Shown: piece by piece, positions 36,301 to 49,791 of the stretch
Layout of the letters: each line of letters starts with the position of its first letter
Position numbering within the stretch: position 1 is the stretch's first letter
NCBI GenBank assembly: GCA_037074705.1
Contig: CM073595.1
Coordinates: forward strand, 71,472,139-71,536,138
Source: Zhengitettix transpicula
Lineage: Eukaryota; Arthropoda; Insecta; Orthoptera; Tetrigidae
Direction of reading: 5' to 3'
DNA: 64,000 nucleotides
Notes under the pieces: model-generated
The model's input: only the letters and a program-made list of their open reading frames with translations
Told to the model about the DNA's origin: nothing
The model's database searches: none
Position numbers and translations under genes: made by a program

Positions 36301-39300
36301 ACTCCGAGTAGATTACATCGCCGGCGGAGGAAATTGAATGGTGGACTCTCTCTTCACGTCACAGCAGATCGCACCAAATGAATCTCACTCAGGAAATATC
36401 GGGATGCTGCACGTGGACTCACAATCCAGTGTATTGGCGAATACACCAAAAGACTCCATAGAATGTGTTAGATATCATCAGTAAACTCAGCTCTGAAATT
36501 GCTCACTCACTCGCTTTGGTCTCCAATGCTTTTAATATCGCAGGGTATTATTTTGTCTAGAGAAAATTAGAGATTCAGTATAGCTGATGAGAAGAGACGG
36601 AGCAGATGTTACAACGGACAAAAACGATATTTTACTTACCCATCGTTGTTGATACGAACAGTTTCTTCGAAAGAAAAATGTTATCCCTTCACCAAAAAAA
36701 AACAAAAATGACTGAAAAATCCTTTGAAACGTCAGGAAAAATTATGATCTGTTTCTGCAATGAGATTCAGAGAACTTTATCAAATTTATCATATGACAAA
36801 AATTCACACTTCGTGAGTTTTATAATACGAGACGGTACAGTCCCTTCTCAGTAGCTAATTTTTCTTGTAAATTCATTAAGAATTAATTGACTTTAAAATG
36901 TAGTAAACAAATAAATGAAATGTTATTTATTAAAGCATCTACTAAATGCAAACTACCCTTCCAAATAAAATTTACCTTACAACCACAAGACAGACAATTT
37001 CGGGTCAAATGCAGTAGTTCCTATGCCATCAAACTTCTTAATACCCGTCGAGCAATTCTGTATTCTTGAATCCAGACACCTCTCAGGAAAAATTGGTTAC
37101 CTTAAGCCATGCAACGAAAGATTGTCCGAGATGTATGGTAGTTTATGGGAATAAATGCCAAATTGCCCGTAACGTAAAATTTTATTCAACCCCTGCGTAT
37201 TCTGTGAGAGGGAACGTCAGTCGCTATGCCGGTGTCTTAAGAAACAATGTGCCTATGTAAAAGAATTTATGTATATACTTTTTTCATGATGTTAGTGTGC
37301 ATAAACATAAAAATATAGCATACGTTACTAATTATTAAAGCCGTCCCAAAAATAAATTGACTGTAAATATGACAATACTAAAAAAAATCTTAGAAAACAT
37401 TTGAAATCCTACAGACAATACAAGAAAAAAAAGAGATTGTAATTTTTTTCCAACCGAATGACACAGAAACTGATGAAAAATCTATGTTTTATGTGGCTTA
37501 CAGGCGTTGGCTTCTTATTAAACTTTAATATGGATTTCAGAGTTTCTTTCTATGAAATGCTTTACTTAAATGAAGTTATTCAAACATCCACGGGAGAGCA
37601 CCTCACCTATTTAACCACGTAATTATTTTTAATCGACCGGAGGATGACGATGTTTAACGCGAAACTCGCATCTGTTGTTGGGTAAAGAAAATATTCTGAT
37701 AAGAGTTCCACGGGAGGCTACACTGTCGTGGATAATGATCTTTGCACAAGGCCTACGCCTACGCTCTCTCGGCACATAAATAAACCTCAAGCACGGATAG
37801 ATGAAGCCAGACAAACAAGTTCAAGCTTATCTCTAGCAATTTTAGCGACTCTGCTACCAGAAATTCCAACCGGATTTCCGGCATTTTCTATTTGAATTCA
37901 TCACTTACCCTTATTGTTCGTGCTGTGCAGTGACTATTACCGACGACAAAAGGGGAGATACAACAGCCGCAGCCTGTTTCCAGTTTAAAAATATGATAAC
38001 CCAAGAGATATACGCTCTGTATAATAAAAGTAACAATGAGATAATATATTTTTAAAATACACCTCTCATTAAATAAATAAATTACAGCTAAAGATAATAA
38101 TTTCTACGAGTCTTTAAGTAAGTACGTACCATTTTATTAATTATTGGGAAATATCAAACCATGATATACGATATAATATATCCTCAAAGTATAAATACAT
38201 TTCTCCTCAAAATTCTTGATCCCGAATGTTAAATTAATCATGGAAAGTGTTTATGACTTACATCCGGTCATTTGCACGATTAATCGTATTTTTATGTTCC
38301 CCATTTCTTAAATTACAGAGACGAGACAGCCCCGTTGTGGAATATCGACGAATCCGTTTGTCTAATTGCGACTGAGCGTTCAGCGTCCTTATTACAGTGT
38401 CGAATTTACGGATCAGCGTCAAGGGCGCTGCACCTTACAGTATTTATTTCGCTAATTTAAGCAGTTTTACACTCGAAATTCTCAAAATTTGTCAAGTATG
38501 AAAAGATCATAAAGTCGATTAATAGCTGTAGAATTTAGTGTTTGTTCTGGGAACAACCGTCAATGTAGCGCGTCCATAAGCTGCGTCATGAGTATCGAAA
38601 TAGTCCTCATTAATCCCCATGATTCAATTAAATTTAACTCATTGTGAAATCGTTTCCCGTGAAAACACTGAGTGATGGCGTCACCAGTTTCAATAAATGG
38701 AAACATTTATTAGCTTCAAAATCCATCAAATTTCTTCCCTTGGGGACTGCATTGAGGCGCCGGAAATCGCTAACAGTAGCCGCATTTATATATCTTTTTT
38801 GCATTTACAATGTTGCATCCATATTTTAAAATAATATCAAATAGAACCTAAAACACGTTGAAGAGAAAATACGAATGCAGCTGTCTACGATGGTGCTTTA
38901 TTGAATACGAAGAACAGTTCACGAACAAAGCAAGAAAAAATATTATTAATAGTAACTGACATTTTATCGGGTGAACATTAAAATTGTTTATGTGGAACAA
39001 TGATTATTGTTTAATCTTTTCACACGAAAGTGATTTTGAATAATGCCTTCAGTATTTCATATTTCGGTTAGTAGCAGCCGTAAGAAAACCACGTTTCAAG
39101 TGGGTTTAAAAAATGTGGACGAAAGAAAGCATGAAATGGTGTCAGACATTTTAAACTTTTAAGCAGGTGTCATTTTTTTAGAAATAATCGGAATGTTTGT
39201 TCAATTAAAAGAGGTTTCTCAAGAATAGCTTCTGCGTAGAATTTGAAAATCGCCTTTGAATATATTATTCCTGAGTAAACAGCATTATAGATTTAAATAA

Positions 39301-39524
39301 AGTGCTGCACATTGTCTCTCACGGCTGTATACCATAAAACTTATTTTCAGTCGATAAAGGGGAATAATTCGATTACAAATCCTCAACATTATCCTGTAAA
39401 AATTAGGTTTTATGAAAAACGTAAACAACTTTCTATGACGAGTTTCGCCGTTAACGCCGCGTGACTGCAACAAACATTAAATATAACTCGAGGGGTGTAG
39501 CAAGACTCACAGCGGCGCATGCGT
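36301..39524. other. Gene-free stretch with a possible conserved island near 38.3 kb
   Basis: 36310-36600 and 38230-38460 are GC-richer. The latter contains the perfect palindrome ACGATTAATCGT at 38276-38287, with homeodomain-type GATTA cores. ORFs of 60-82 codons have no motif. Confidence 0.4.
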
Positions 39525-39810
39525 AGCAGGGGTAAGCCAGAGCTCAGTTCATCACGCGCAACTTGGTAGTGTAAAAACCATTCTGAAAACAATGACGTAA
39601 GGAAATATATTGTGTTCAGTTCAGGATATGTTGTACACTAAAAAATTATCCATAAAAGTTAAGAGATTATGAGTGCAGAGACTTTGCTGCTGTCTGTAAA
39701 TCCCGTTCGTAACAATATAATGAATGTTTTTAAGAACGGTAGTAGCGGTGCTCCAAAAGGGGGTTTCTCTCTGGACTACAATGCTCTCCTCCACCTTCTC
39801 CCTTCTTTTA
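39525..39810 (+). repeat. Family B dispersed repeat, copy 1
   Basis: Shares ordered blocks with 59627-59855: GAGCTCAG, GTGTAAAA, GTTCAGTTCAGGATAT, CTGTCTGTAAATCCC, TTCGT, TTTTTAAGAA, GGGGG and ACAATGCTCTC. It carries two segments (~57 and ~20 bases) absent from the other copy. No ORF of note; orientation arbitrary. Confidence 0.8.
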
Positions 39811-41393
39811 CTGCGCGTATGGCAGGATTTCTGAAACCTCTCTAGCTACAAACTAATGTCTCCTTATCCGTGTCGTAGATCACGCGTTTCCTTTTACTGA
39901 GTGCAATTCTGCCGTGATCTACATTGATATCGCGTTTCTTGATTAAATTCATCCTAAACTGATTTGTAAATATCGCCGACAAGGTTCTACCCTTCGATAT
40001 TTTGCGACAGTGGTGTGACGGTACAAATCGCATCAATCAGTTATCACCGTTTCTATCCATTGAGTGTCTGGTAATAAAACTTTTCGTGGGATAAATCCAT
40101 GTGTTATTTCTTCATAATTGTTCTTTATCCACAATATGACTGAGAAGTCGTGTGTGTGTTTTTAAAAGCTTTTTTTTTACAGTAAATAACGTTCCTTGTA
40201 TTTCTATTTTATTTCAGACTATATAATCATTTAAGTGTAATTATGTTTTATTTTTCAGTTTATTACCGTAAAAAGTGTAGAAATGTTTCCTATCATTGTA
40301 CGTAAATGCTTGTTTCGTCATTTGAGGAATAACAGAAAAATAAATTTTTCTATGTATTAGCATATTCGTACGCTAAAAATACTACACTGATCAATGTTTA
40401 ATTTATACCTCTGTGAAAATACTTGTATCTTGTTTCTCAGTGTTAAATATATTTTTAATTGTAATCTTTATTACGCCCAGAGTTATCTGTGTCGATTGCT
40501 CGCCATCAGGAACTTCTAAACAATGGCACAACAGTAACCATCTGAGCAAATGAGCACAGCCGAACTATGGTAACACCTCTTCTAACTAACCGATATTGAT
40601 CGTGTCCTGACCTAGAATGTGTCTGATTAATTCACGGACACAAAGGAAAGCCCCCATAATTGAATTCCGATTCCATCAAATAGAAATGCTCAGATGAGTA
40701 TGAATCCATAGTTACAAATGTAGTCGGTGTTGCTGCACCATTGTCAATTTTGGTTCACGCTTTTAACAAATTTTATGTATTTCATTCACTACTTCAGCTC
40801 AGCACTAAGGACTCATCTCTGGTTCAATTCTCTTCGATACTGAGCTATGCAGTGTCCAATTTCTGTGCCAATACTCGTCGTTTTAGTAATTAAATTTTTT
40901 TAAAATCTAGAGGAATAAAAGTTTACGGAGTTTAGAACCAATTAACATAATTTACGGTGGTATTTTTCACTGTGTCATTTATTTTTGTTTTATGTTACGA
41001 ATAAAATTATTGTTTATAACTTTAAATATGTCCAAAATTAGTCAGACAGAATTGGGCCAGGACTTTTCAATCATTTCAAAGTATATGTTGATATAAATAG
41101 GCTTCGTGTGGTTTTTACGTCTTCTGTAAGCAGATCCCAAATTGAAGGTATACTGAAGAACGATGTTACGCAAGGAATGTTACGCTCTTACACAGTTACG
41201 AAGATTATGATAGGAAATGGCAGAGGCAATAACCGTGCATAATAATACCTAGATGTATCGAAAGAATAGAACAACGATTTCCATGTGATGAAGCGTTAAG
41301 AATAAGGAGTGAGACAAAGCTCATGACCCTATATGGAAAGTCGAATTTGCAAGCACGGGTTTCTTTATGAATTCAAATCAGCGACGATACTGA
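39811..41393. other. AT-rich gene-free stretch
   Basis: The 41040-41390 part may hold further decayed retrotransposon sequence upstream of the relic at 41394, but no alignment could be followed. The minus ORF at 39842-40036 has no motif. Confidence 0.45.
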
Positions 41394-41582
41394 AATAATA
41401 ACGACAATATTAATTGGATAGTTAACCAACAAACGGAGAAGAATCTCTACGAGGCAGGGATTATTTTATACAATAGTCTTTCTCCGGAGGTAAGGAACAA
41501 TAATAACTATAAGAGTTTTGGGAATCAGTGTAAAGAATATTTGATTGAAAGTCGCGTTTTCCTAAGTACAGGAGTTCCTTAA
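41394..41582 (+). pseudogene. C-terminal relic of a non-LTR retrotransposon ORF2
   Basis: An open frame from 41394 to TAA at 41580-41582 reads ...EKNLYEAGIILYNSLSPEVR, then NNNNYKSFGNQCKEYLIESR, then VFLSTGVP. This follows the pattern at the very C-terminus of Jockey/CR1-type reverse transcriptase ORFs, where a 'G+KLYN.LP..++' segment is followed ~15 residues later by 'FK..LK.FL' and a short tail. Upstream a TGA at 41391-41393 closes the frame and no YADD catalytic core is found, so only the last ~60 residues survive. LINEs are usually 5'-truncated on insertion, which fits. It cannot be active. Superfamily choice is tentative. Confidence 0.5.
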
Positions 41583-43979
41583 TCGTTCGTCTAATAGATG
41601 AAATGATTTTTTCTGCCGATGTGTTATATATTAAAATATAAAAAAATTTTCTGGTCTTTTCTCCGTTTGTTTCATATATGGGCTGTTCAGGTATCTCGTC
41701 GTTCAGCTCCGAGAAGTGAGTGGTCCGTCGTTTGTATGTGTGTGCTTTTGAAATTTATTTTGTTTTACGATTGTCTTATTTGTCTATAAATAAGTATTGG
41801 TTAATATGAATTGTAACGATACTCTGTAAATGTTAAACTGGTAAGTCCGTTATGGTCCCAGTACACTTACTTTATGAAAATGCCTCGTAATTTCACAGCT
41901 TTCTCAGATAGAAACTACGTTTCTTAATGTATCCATCATCGCAAAATCTGATTGATGATGAAGTTTTACGAACGGTTTTCCAGTGACGTCAATGTTGTTC
42001 AAAAACATTTAACAATATAGGTATAATTTTTTTTTAAAAAAAATTGGTTGTTGCATATCTCACGAAGAAGGAATTGAGCGCTTGAGGAACCTCTGTTATC
42101 GAATGGTCTAGTAGTAATAGTATATATACATTACATGTTATTTTTAAAGTCATATCTGGAAACGCTATAATGTTGATCCGTGCATATTCCAAGATCATCC
42201 ATATTCTCTAAACGTCTCAAAATGAGCAGAGTAGATAGAATGAAAATTATCCGTAAGAAATATATATTTTCTATCACACATACAACGATCTCATTTTACG
42301 TCTTTCACGATGAAAAGTGTTATTCTGTTCCGTAATGTCTCACTTGATGACAAATAAATATTTATTTTTAAATATTGACCTGAAATGAGCATTATATTTA
42401 TAATCAAAGGTGGTCATTTTACTCAAGCTTTCAATAATTAGTTTGATTACTTCGTCCGCAAATGACTTTGCTAAGGGGTCACAAATCACAAATTGCGACT
42501 TACTTATTTATGACTGAAAATGTCAATTGCACTATAATTTATAAAGCTAATTCAGTTGCAAATTATGCTGTTGTAATTTACAGCTAGAGGAGATAACGCG
42601 ACCGATGTTCCACCCCGCACCGCAAGGGAATACCAAATAGCTTAGTTCACGGTTACAAAAATATTACGTCGAAACGTCAAGAAATAAAGTTGTTAAATTT
42701 TCACGAGTCACATAATATCATAAAAAGTATTTTAATTATGCCGTTGTTGAAATAAGAGAAATAGTCCTCTTCAATGCTATAAACCAAAGTCCTTACAATA
42801 TTTGGAAACATCATTGTTGTAGGTATTGCAGAGGATAATTAAGTTTTTACAGTTGCATAACACCATAGTAATAATTCCTAGTGGTGTTAACCATGGAAAT
42901 ACGTACCAAATTTGCTAGAGTGAAGTGAAAGTTATCTTCCGTACCTGCAACAAATGAGAAATTTTTACAATTTTGGAGCCATAAAATGTTAATTTATTTC
43001 ATGTAAGAGTATTCAGAAAAAATCGTTAAGGAAGAGGGTAGTAAAAAAGTTGCACGTCTTTAATATACCCAAATTATGTATTCCAAGTCTACTGCAATTT
43101 CGCATAAGCGATAAAAAAATTTAACACGCACATAAATTTTTGTTGTTCATCCGCAGCATCGAAATTTTGACACGAACCAACTTCTGAATTCATTGGACTT
43201 TTAGCGCCTATTATTAAACTCAACGTAAATTCCATTCTTCCGATTTGCATTTCGATGAATAAATTAATTTTTTTAATTTACATTAAAGGACTTTACTCAA
43301 CATCAGAATGTTTCAAATTGTGGAAATCAATACAACTCACAACTGATTCATGGCGGAAAATAAAGCGACCACTAAAATTTCGCATTTTATACCGCAGGCT
43401 GCGATGTAACTAAATGAGTGTTCGCTGTAAAAACAAATGTTATGCAGATAACAGCTTTATCTCTCTCTGAATTGCTTTGGCTACTGAGAAGAAGCTAATT
43501 GAACTGAAAACATTTTTCTATTAGAAGCTATACTAGTGAAAAATGACGCGCAGAGAAAGTTATGTATCACCATTCTGATATTTCCTACTTTACACAAAAT
43601 AAATAATTATGAGCAAATTCTTTAAGTTTACATAGTACATATCCAAACTTTAACATAAACCTTTTTTATAGTGGCATTTTTTAATGGCATTATTGCGAAT
43701 AGACATACAGGTTTTCACATTAACGAGTTATTACAATGATAAATTCAGAAATTAATTCTCAAAAAGCTGATACATGTGTTACCATAGACGCAGTGAAATG
43801 TTTCTCTAAGGACAGCGAATCCTGTTTTTTAAAAGTTTCCTCAATCTTCATTTCCTACCTAGGCTTTCAGAAATTCATTTGTTTCTATTCTCTGCATTTT
43901 AAATACAACTGAGTAGAGTTTTTAATACTAATGCTATAAACACACCATCGTCATTAAACTTCAAATCCAAACAGTTAAA
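41583..43979. other. AT-rich gene-free stretch
   Basis: The first ~200 bases could be the 3' UTR of the retrotransposon relic (no clear poly-A tail seen). Otherwise no supported features. Confidence 0.5.
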
Positions 43980-44660
43980 TTTGTTTTGTTTCGAGGCAAT
44001 AAATAAATTGGGCTCAACAATAATTAACTTGTAAATTTAGCACTTTCATTCCGATAAGCTTAAACGGTATCTCATTAAAAGTATAATTTACGTCGAAATT
44101 CACCCGAGGAGAGGCTCGCGGGCCCGAAACACGCTTTACGGCGAACGTGATAAATTTACGTTTAAGTACAAGTATTTTACGCTTCTGGATAAACGTACAA
44201 TCAACGGTCACCATTACTGAACGCTTTCAAACTGCAAATCAAAACTTCTCTTACGGAAACAGACGCGTGCATTGTCTGGTGTTTTATTCGTAATTAGCTC
44301 TCACGGCGAAAGGCAAAACGTGGATTTATGGCTGGAACGGTAGTGATGCATGCATGGCCCAGGGGAAATCTGCAGACAGGCCCAATTGTGTTACACACAA
44401 CAGCACTATCCGAAGGACGGACTTCCATACACACCTTCCACTGATCTAGAATTCATATTCCTCACACGGCTGTGGAAAATATGTTAAACATTGCTTAGTT
44501 ATTAATTTAATTAAAGATTCATGAAGGCTATTAATATAAAAAAATTGATCTCGGCATTTAACCCGCGCATTCATTAGAGAAACGCATGACGTTTCGAGGG
44601 TTGGCTCCGTCGTCACCGTCATTCGTGACAAAGCCAGTGGTCGAAACAACTGTTCGAGTT
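43980..44660. promoter_or_regulatory. Candidate conserved regulatory island
   Basis: GC-richer than its surroundings, with several homeodomain-type words: ATAATTAAC near 44021, GTAATTAGC near 44291, TTTATTCG next to it and TTTATGG near 44327. Short minus ORFs (44014-44214, 44446-44649) lack motifs. Motif density is suggestive only. Confidence 0.22.
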
Positions 44661-46181
44661 GAAAGAGACATTGCCTTCATTCCCTTATATTAATACAATA
44701 ATTGCACGAGTTTTATATAGCATAATTAATTATAGTCAAAAATAAAAAAAACAATTTATATCATTCATTATGGTTGACGCTGTAAGCCTAAGTAACAAGA
44801 TCAATCAGGTCATTAAGAAGTGAAGGAAGCGATGCATACGTGGCTTTGATTCTCAACCGATTATTTTTCTCAGAGTATCGTAAAGCTTGTTGAACGATGG
44901 ATCATATGTATTGAAAAGCAGGGTGCCAATGTTGAAAAATGTCATTGTAACTTTTCTATTTTTTTTGTGAAGAATTATAATATTGAGAGATAGTAGTTTT
45001 TTTGACTTACATAAAGGAAGTTTTTAATAAGTTCTTCTTTAATCTAGCCTTGGATTAGTGAAAAAGAAACGCTTTAGAAATTTAAAAGTTATACCAGAAT
45101 ACATAGAGATCAGTAAACTACGGATAAATATATTTAAAAAAAATATCCTCGAGTTATTGAGAAACTACCGACATATTATACAAATTAAATTATAACATAC
45201 TTCGGTGTCACAAATGAAACAAAATCAAGTTCGAAAACCACGTGTTGACCCAGGGTTGCAAAGCGTACCAGTACATGACCAAACTTTATCAGCAGTACGT
45301 GGAGCCTGTTTGTGGACTGCATTTCATGTCTCAGTCCAAGTGGAAGCTAGAATATTAACAACTTTGCTAGTCTCTGCTCAAGCAATAACCAGTTCATCAA
45401 CTATGTGTTACAGAGTCTAAGGGCAAAATACCGACGCCCGATGCCTCTTAGCCTCCAGAAATTTAATTAATAGTCTTTCTTGTGTCAGTAATTTGGTTCG
45501 AAATTTAACTTTGTTCGTAGAACGATCGTTTTTAAAACCGAAGTTAATGAGGAGAGGAGAGGAGAGGAACGGCTAACCGCCAACACTTTGTAGGAGCGCG
45601 CGCTCGCGTTTCAATTTTTATCGTTCAGAATCGCGTAATGAATTTATGCAGACTGTTTACGTCAGATCAAAGGTCTCCTTCCAATTAAGAAAAATAAGTG
45701 CTTAAGTTGGCATAGAAAATACACAAAGTTGAGCCGTGTTCTCACTAATTGACAGTGTTGGGGAAGCTTAATGGGACAAGGGAGAGAGATGCTCATCAAA
45801 TATTAGTCGCAGCTTCCCCCGCCAATCGATACGAGCGCTGAAAAGCAGCGTGTCACCGGCTCTGACAGGTGCGGGGCCGCGGATCGACTTCCGGGAGACG
45901 CACCCCTCTATAGATACGCCCGCACTCATCTTATCTGCCGCGTCATCACCACACCAATGTATCAAACACACGAAACTACAGTAACCAAAAATATTTATAC
46001 ATCTCTTAATGCTCTTGGGTAACTCAAATTATTAGTTTTCATTTTTAATTAAATGGCAATGTTGTGATGTAATTCTTATTGTGGTTTATTATTATATTTG
46101 GATTAAAAAATGGGAAACAGAACATTTTGTTTGAGAAGCGGAGTAGTAAAAACTTAAAGAAACAGATTGATAACAGACTCT
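44661..46181. other. Gene-free stretch containing GC-rich patch at 45.5-46.0 kb
   Basis: 45540-45970 has the highest G/C content of this part. It holds (GAGGA)4 at 45549-45568, the perfect palindrome GAGCGCGCGCTC at 45594-45605 and ATCAAAGGTC near 45665 (nuclear-receptor-like half site). A 67-codon minus ORF (45768-45971) has protein-like composition but no recognised family. Confidence 0.35.
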
Positions 46182-46243
46182 CTAGGTGCCCGCCGTTGGC
46201 CGGGTTGTCATAATTAAATTCAGCGACATCCATAACCCCGGAA
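46182..46243 (-). repeat. Family A terminal fragment, copy 16
   Basis: Only the hairpin end survives: CTAGGTGCCCGCCGTTGGCCGGGTTGTC (split here as terminal CTAGGTGCCC, loop CGCCGTTGG, stem CCGGG) and AGCGACATCCATAACCCCGG. The rest of the element is absent. Confidence 0.85.
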
Positions 46244-49200
46244 TGTTTGAAATTCCGTGCTGTTTATCGTGAATAAGTGGTTTCATAATATTCCCAGATT
46301 TTTTTTATATTCCTTTTGTCTTAGGAACAGCGTAATAAGTCAATTGGTGATCGGCCGTATGTCAATTTCTCGTCGCTACATAGCATTAATGAGAGTGGAA
46401 AGGGATGCATTAGGTCAGTAAAAATAGTTAGTTGGTCTTTCGTCGTCGGGCAGAGAGGTTGCCCTGAGACGAATGAAACTGGAGTCGGACCAGTAATGTT
46501 AAAGTAGAACTTTAAATTATTTTAAGTATTGAATCTGCAGTTGAGTTATTAGTCTGCCTGTCGTCGTTGAAGATGAAAGTCTTCATAAGGCAAAGTGATC
46601 CGGAGTCAGCCGAGGTGTAAATAAGTTGATGAAAAAGTAAAAGTTGTATACATGTCAACATGAACTACATTAATAAAGAGTAAACGAAATATAATTCAGC
46701 GGACATTTAAAACTGACCGGTTTCCGTGGTAAAAACATCTTGGGCTAGCTGAAGGCTGAAATACCGTAGGACCGTAACCGTGATTCAGGTTTTCTGGAGG
46801 TTTAAAGACCTATTTTAAAAATTAAGTTTAATTTATTTTAAAAAAAATTGTTTTTGTCAATTCAGTGGAGGTGAAATTGAAGGTCAACAAATTTTTTATG
46901 TAAAGAGTTTATTTTTAAATTTGTAAACAGTACAGATTAAAAATTGCGTAATTGTTGCGCCGTCAAATTTCTTAACATTTGTGTTTGTATTTTGCGGATA
47001 TTGTCCAAGTATAACATTTTGTAAACGTAATTCAAACATTTTTCTGTAAATTTATTATATCATTTTAATTCTGTACGTTTCCAAGACCCGATAAAACGCT
47101 CTGAGATAAAAATAAGAGTCTCATTTGAAATAAATCGCCGAAGCGTTAAACTTACATAAATTAAATTTTCTGTTTTTAATAAATTCTTTATATATGATAT
47201 TAATTAAATTTCAGTTTTGTCATTCCAAACCTTCACTAAATATTAAGAATTACTTGAATATTTCATTAATTTTGTTTAAATTGTAAAGTAAAGTAAAATT
47301 TAAATTTCTCTTAAATAATTCAAAGTTAATTAAAATATTAAGTTTGTTATCAAATAAAATTAAAGTAAATGAAAACTATATGTTTATTACATTAAATAAT
47401 TTATAAAGCTTCTTTTTGAATATTACAATGTGTTTTATAAACAGAACTTTCAAAAAATTGGTAAATCATTTTTCTGGTACATAAAAACTTTTTAAAATTA
47501 TTCTAAATGCTTGAAAGTTTACTTCCAACTTAAATTGGTTCAATAGTATACAATTTTACGGTAAATGACTTGGATATTTATTTTATAATCCTGGTACCAA
47601 CCCTTTGGCGACATTTCGATATTTGTTAGAAACTATATTCCGTTTTGTTGGCCATAAAACAAGCCAATCCCGTATTCCCTAATACACATCACCTTCTCTT
47701 TCCCACACTAACTTAATCAAATAAAGAATTTCTTTTGTCCGCATCATTTCCATGGAATTTCCGCGTAACCCGTGCCGATTCTAAATTCCATTAAAAGCGG
47801 ACACAAAGACATTTGCGATGTTTGCTTTGTATAACCGCAGAAAGAATATATTTTCAGACACTTCAAACATTCTTCAGGCATATTTTATACTATATTTGGT
47901 TTGCAAGTCCAAATTCTCTTGAAATCGCATAATCCACAGCATCACAGAACCACAACACTTTGAGCGCTTTTGTCCGTATCCATATTTCCCGGATATGTAC
48001 TGATTAAATAATTAAAGTCTATATATTTGAATTCGTGGAACAGTTTTTTCAAACAATTATTTGTATTGTGAATACGCTGAATTAAAAATTCCACAAAGGA
48101 CATTTTTGTATGATGCAATGAATTTCGGTATGTAGTCAATTAATCGACTGCTGAGAGCACTATAGTGCTTTTCAAATCGCAATTGTTACGTTCTCTATTT
48201 GTCCCCTCGAACGCAATACACTCAATCACTGCTCTCCCACTCAAAACAGCTACAAACAACATCGATAGCACTGATGCTGAGTTTTCAAGTTATTTTTTGT
48301 AAGTGAAAAATATGTTCAATCTCATAGTAGCAGGGATAACTATTCCAAATCCTGCTGTTGAATTTTTACTGATCAAATTGATTGCATAACCAAGTATAGA
48401 AAACAAACATTTTATAAATGCATGTAGAATATATGGTTTTGTCTATAAAATAACAGTATTTATGCACCTTTTATCCGCATTAACGAATGTGGTCACTAAA
48501 ATAGGTTTTCTGATCTACATATTTCGCAAGAAAAGGATTGCACTGCAAAATTTAACGATTTCATCTTTCGTCCATTGAACCAGGTGTTTATAAAATTTAT
48601 TGTAGACGTGACTTAGCATGGATTTATCTGCTGAGTAAAAATAAATTTTGACGGTGTTCATTAATTTCCATTCGTAAAATTCCGAATGACTTCGACAGCA
48701 GTTGTATATTAATTAATTTCGCTAAATAGACTGATAAATCCCAGTTATGTAAGGAAGAATTTACTTAAGTGTATGTTCTATCTAAAAATTATAATAGTGA
48801 AAATGATTGTGGCTATATCCGAAATATTCTCATAATGAATACATATAAAAAAATCATTTCAGTATTTTAATTTAATTGATAACGATTGTTGTTAATAGTT
48901 ACAAAAAATTATATGTATTTTCCCGTGAGTATGTATGTATGAATTAGCATTTAGTCAGTTGTAATTGTTTATAGTTTCAATGTTTCTTGTTCGTCAAAGT
49001 AGGCTACCGAAGACGAAGGTGATAAACGTCTAATTATAATGAGTCCTGTAGTGATGCGAAATTACTACGTTTGTCGTTCTAGTGAAAGATATAGTTTTGC
49101 TTTGAAGACTTGTAAATTCCTGAAAACCCTATTTTGAAGATTTATTTATTTTTCATAGTGTAATAGTACAGATTTTGTTTTTCATTTTCTTCATGAAATG

Positions 49201-49360
49201 TGTTGTTTACTTAACACATATTGAAATTATTACTGATTCTCATATTTGTTAGTAATTCTAAAATAATTATTTATATAATTTCAACAATTTCTGTCTAAAT
49301 AAATTTTTCGAAATATTATTTAATGAGACTGATATAAAATTATGGGGTGATTCATTATTT
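46244..49360. other. Gene-free stretch, possible decayed LTR near 46.3-46.8 kb
   Basis: 46320-46800 is GC-richer, with ATTAATAAAGAG near 46670 that could be a polyadenylation signal of an old LTR. No primer-binding site or partner LTR was found. 46800-49360 is very AT-rich with no supported feature. Confidence 0.35.
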
Positions 49361-49791
49361 ATTAACTAAAATGGAGTGTTTGTTTGTGGGTTTGTGTGTA
49401 TGTTCCGCATACAAGTCTACACCTGTGGAGAAAATTTCACCAAATTTCGTACACATGTTCCTTTAGAACCGGAAACAAACACTGTGAGATAATAAACGTC
49501 TACCACCCACAAGGGCGGCGGAGGACGGGGGTGAAAATTACAAATATGCAAAAACAACAGTTATTTCCGTCGGATAAATATTTTTGTGGGTAAATTAGAT
49601 TGTGTTTTTTCCGATGTTTTTCTTGTATAATTTCAACCCATTTTGGCATGGGAAGGGAGAACACTAAGGGGTGGGGGTGGATGGGCGTTACATAAAAATA
49701 ACGGAAAACCCGAGATTGTAGTCAAATCTGGGGTTATGCAATTCCCCGAGTTAAATTACGACAACCCGGGCAACGCCGGCCACCCAGCTAG
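49361..49791 (+). repeat. Family A repeat, copy 17, full-length
   Basis: Starts ATTAACTAAAATGGAGTG and ends GGCCACCCAGCTAG followed by T. The hairpin CCCGGGCAACGCCGGCC is almost intact. The ORF 49384-49593 is a frame within the repeat. This is the best-preserved 3' terminus on the + strand. Confidence 0.93.

Noticed and set aside
41300..41345. Peptide TKLMTLYGKSNLQAR as a reverse-transcriptase fragment
   Set aside because: Only a three-residue resemblance to the LYG motif, in a different frame from the LINE relic, with stops on both sides.
45768..45971. GC-rich minus ORF (67 codons) as a gene
   Set aside because: Protein-like composition follows from local GC content; no splice sites, motif or family were recognised.
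5293..49593. Short ORFs at 5293-5478, 8666-8956, 14643-14870, 16457-16684, 22147-22350, 26528-26719, 32670-32990 and 49384-49593
   Set aside because: All lie inside family A copies and their peptides resemble one another only because the DNA repeat is shared. Frames are broken differently in each copy, so there is no evidence of a conserved protein.
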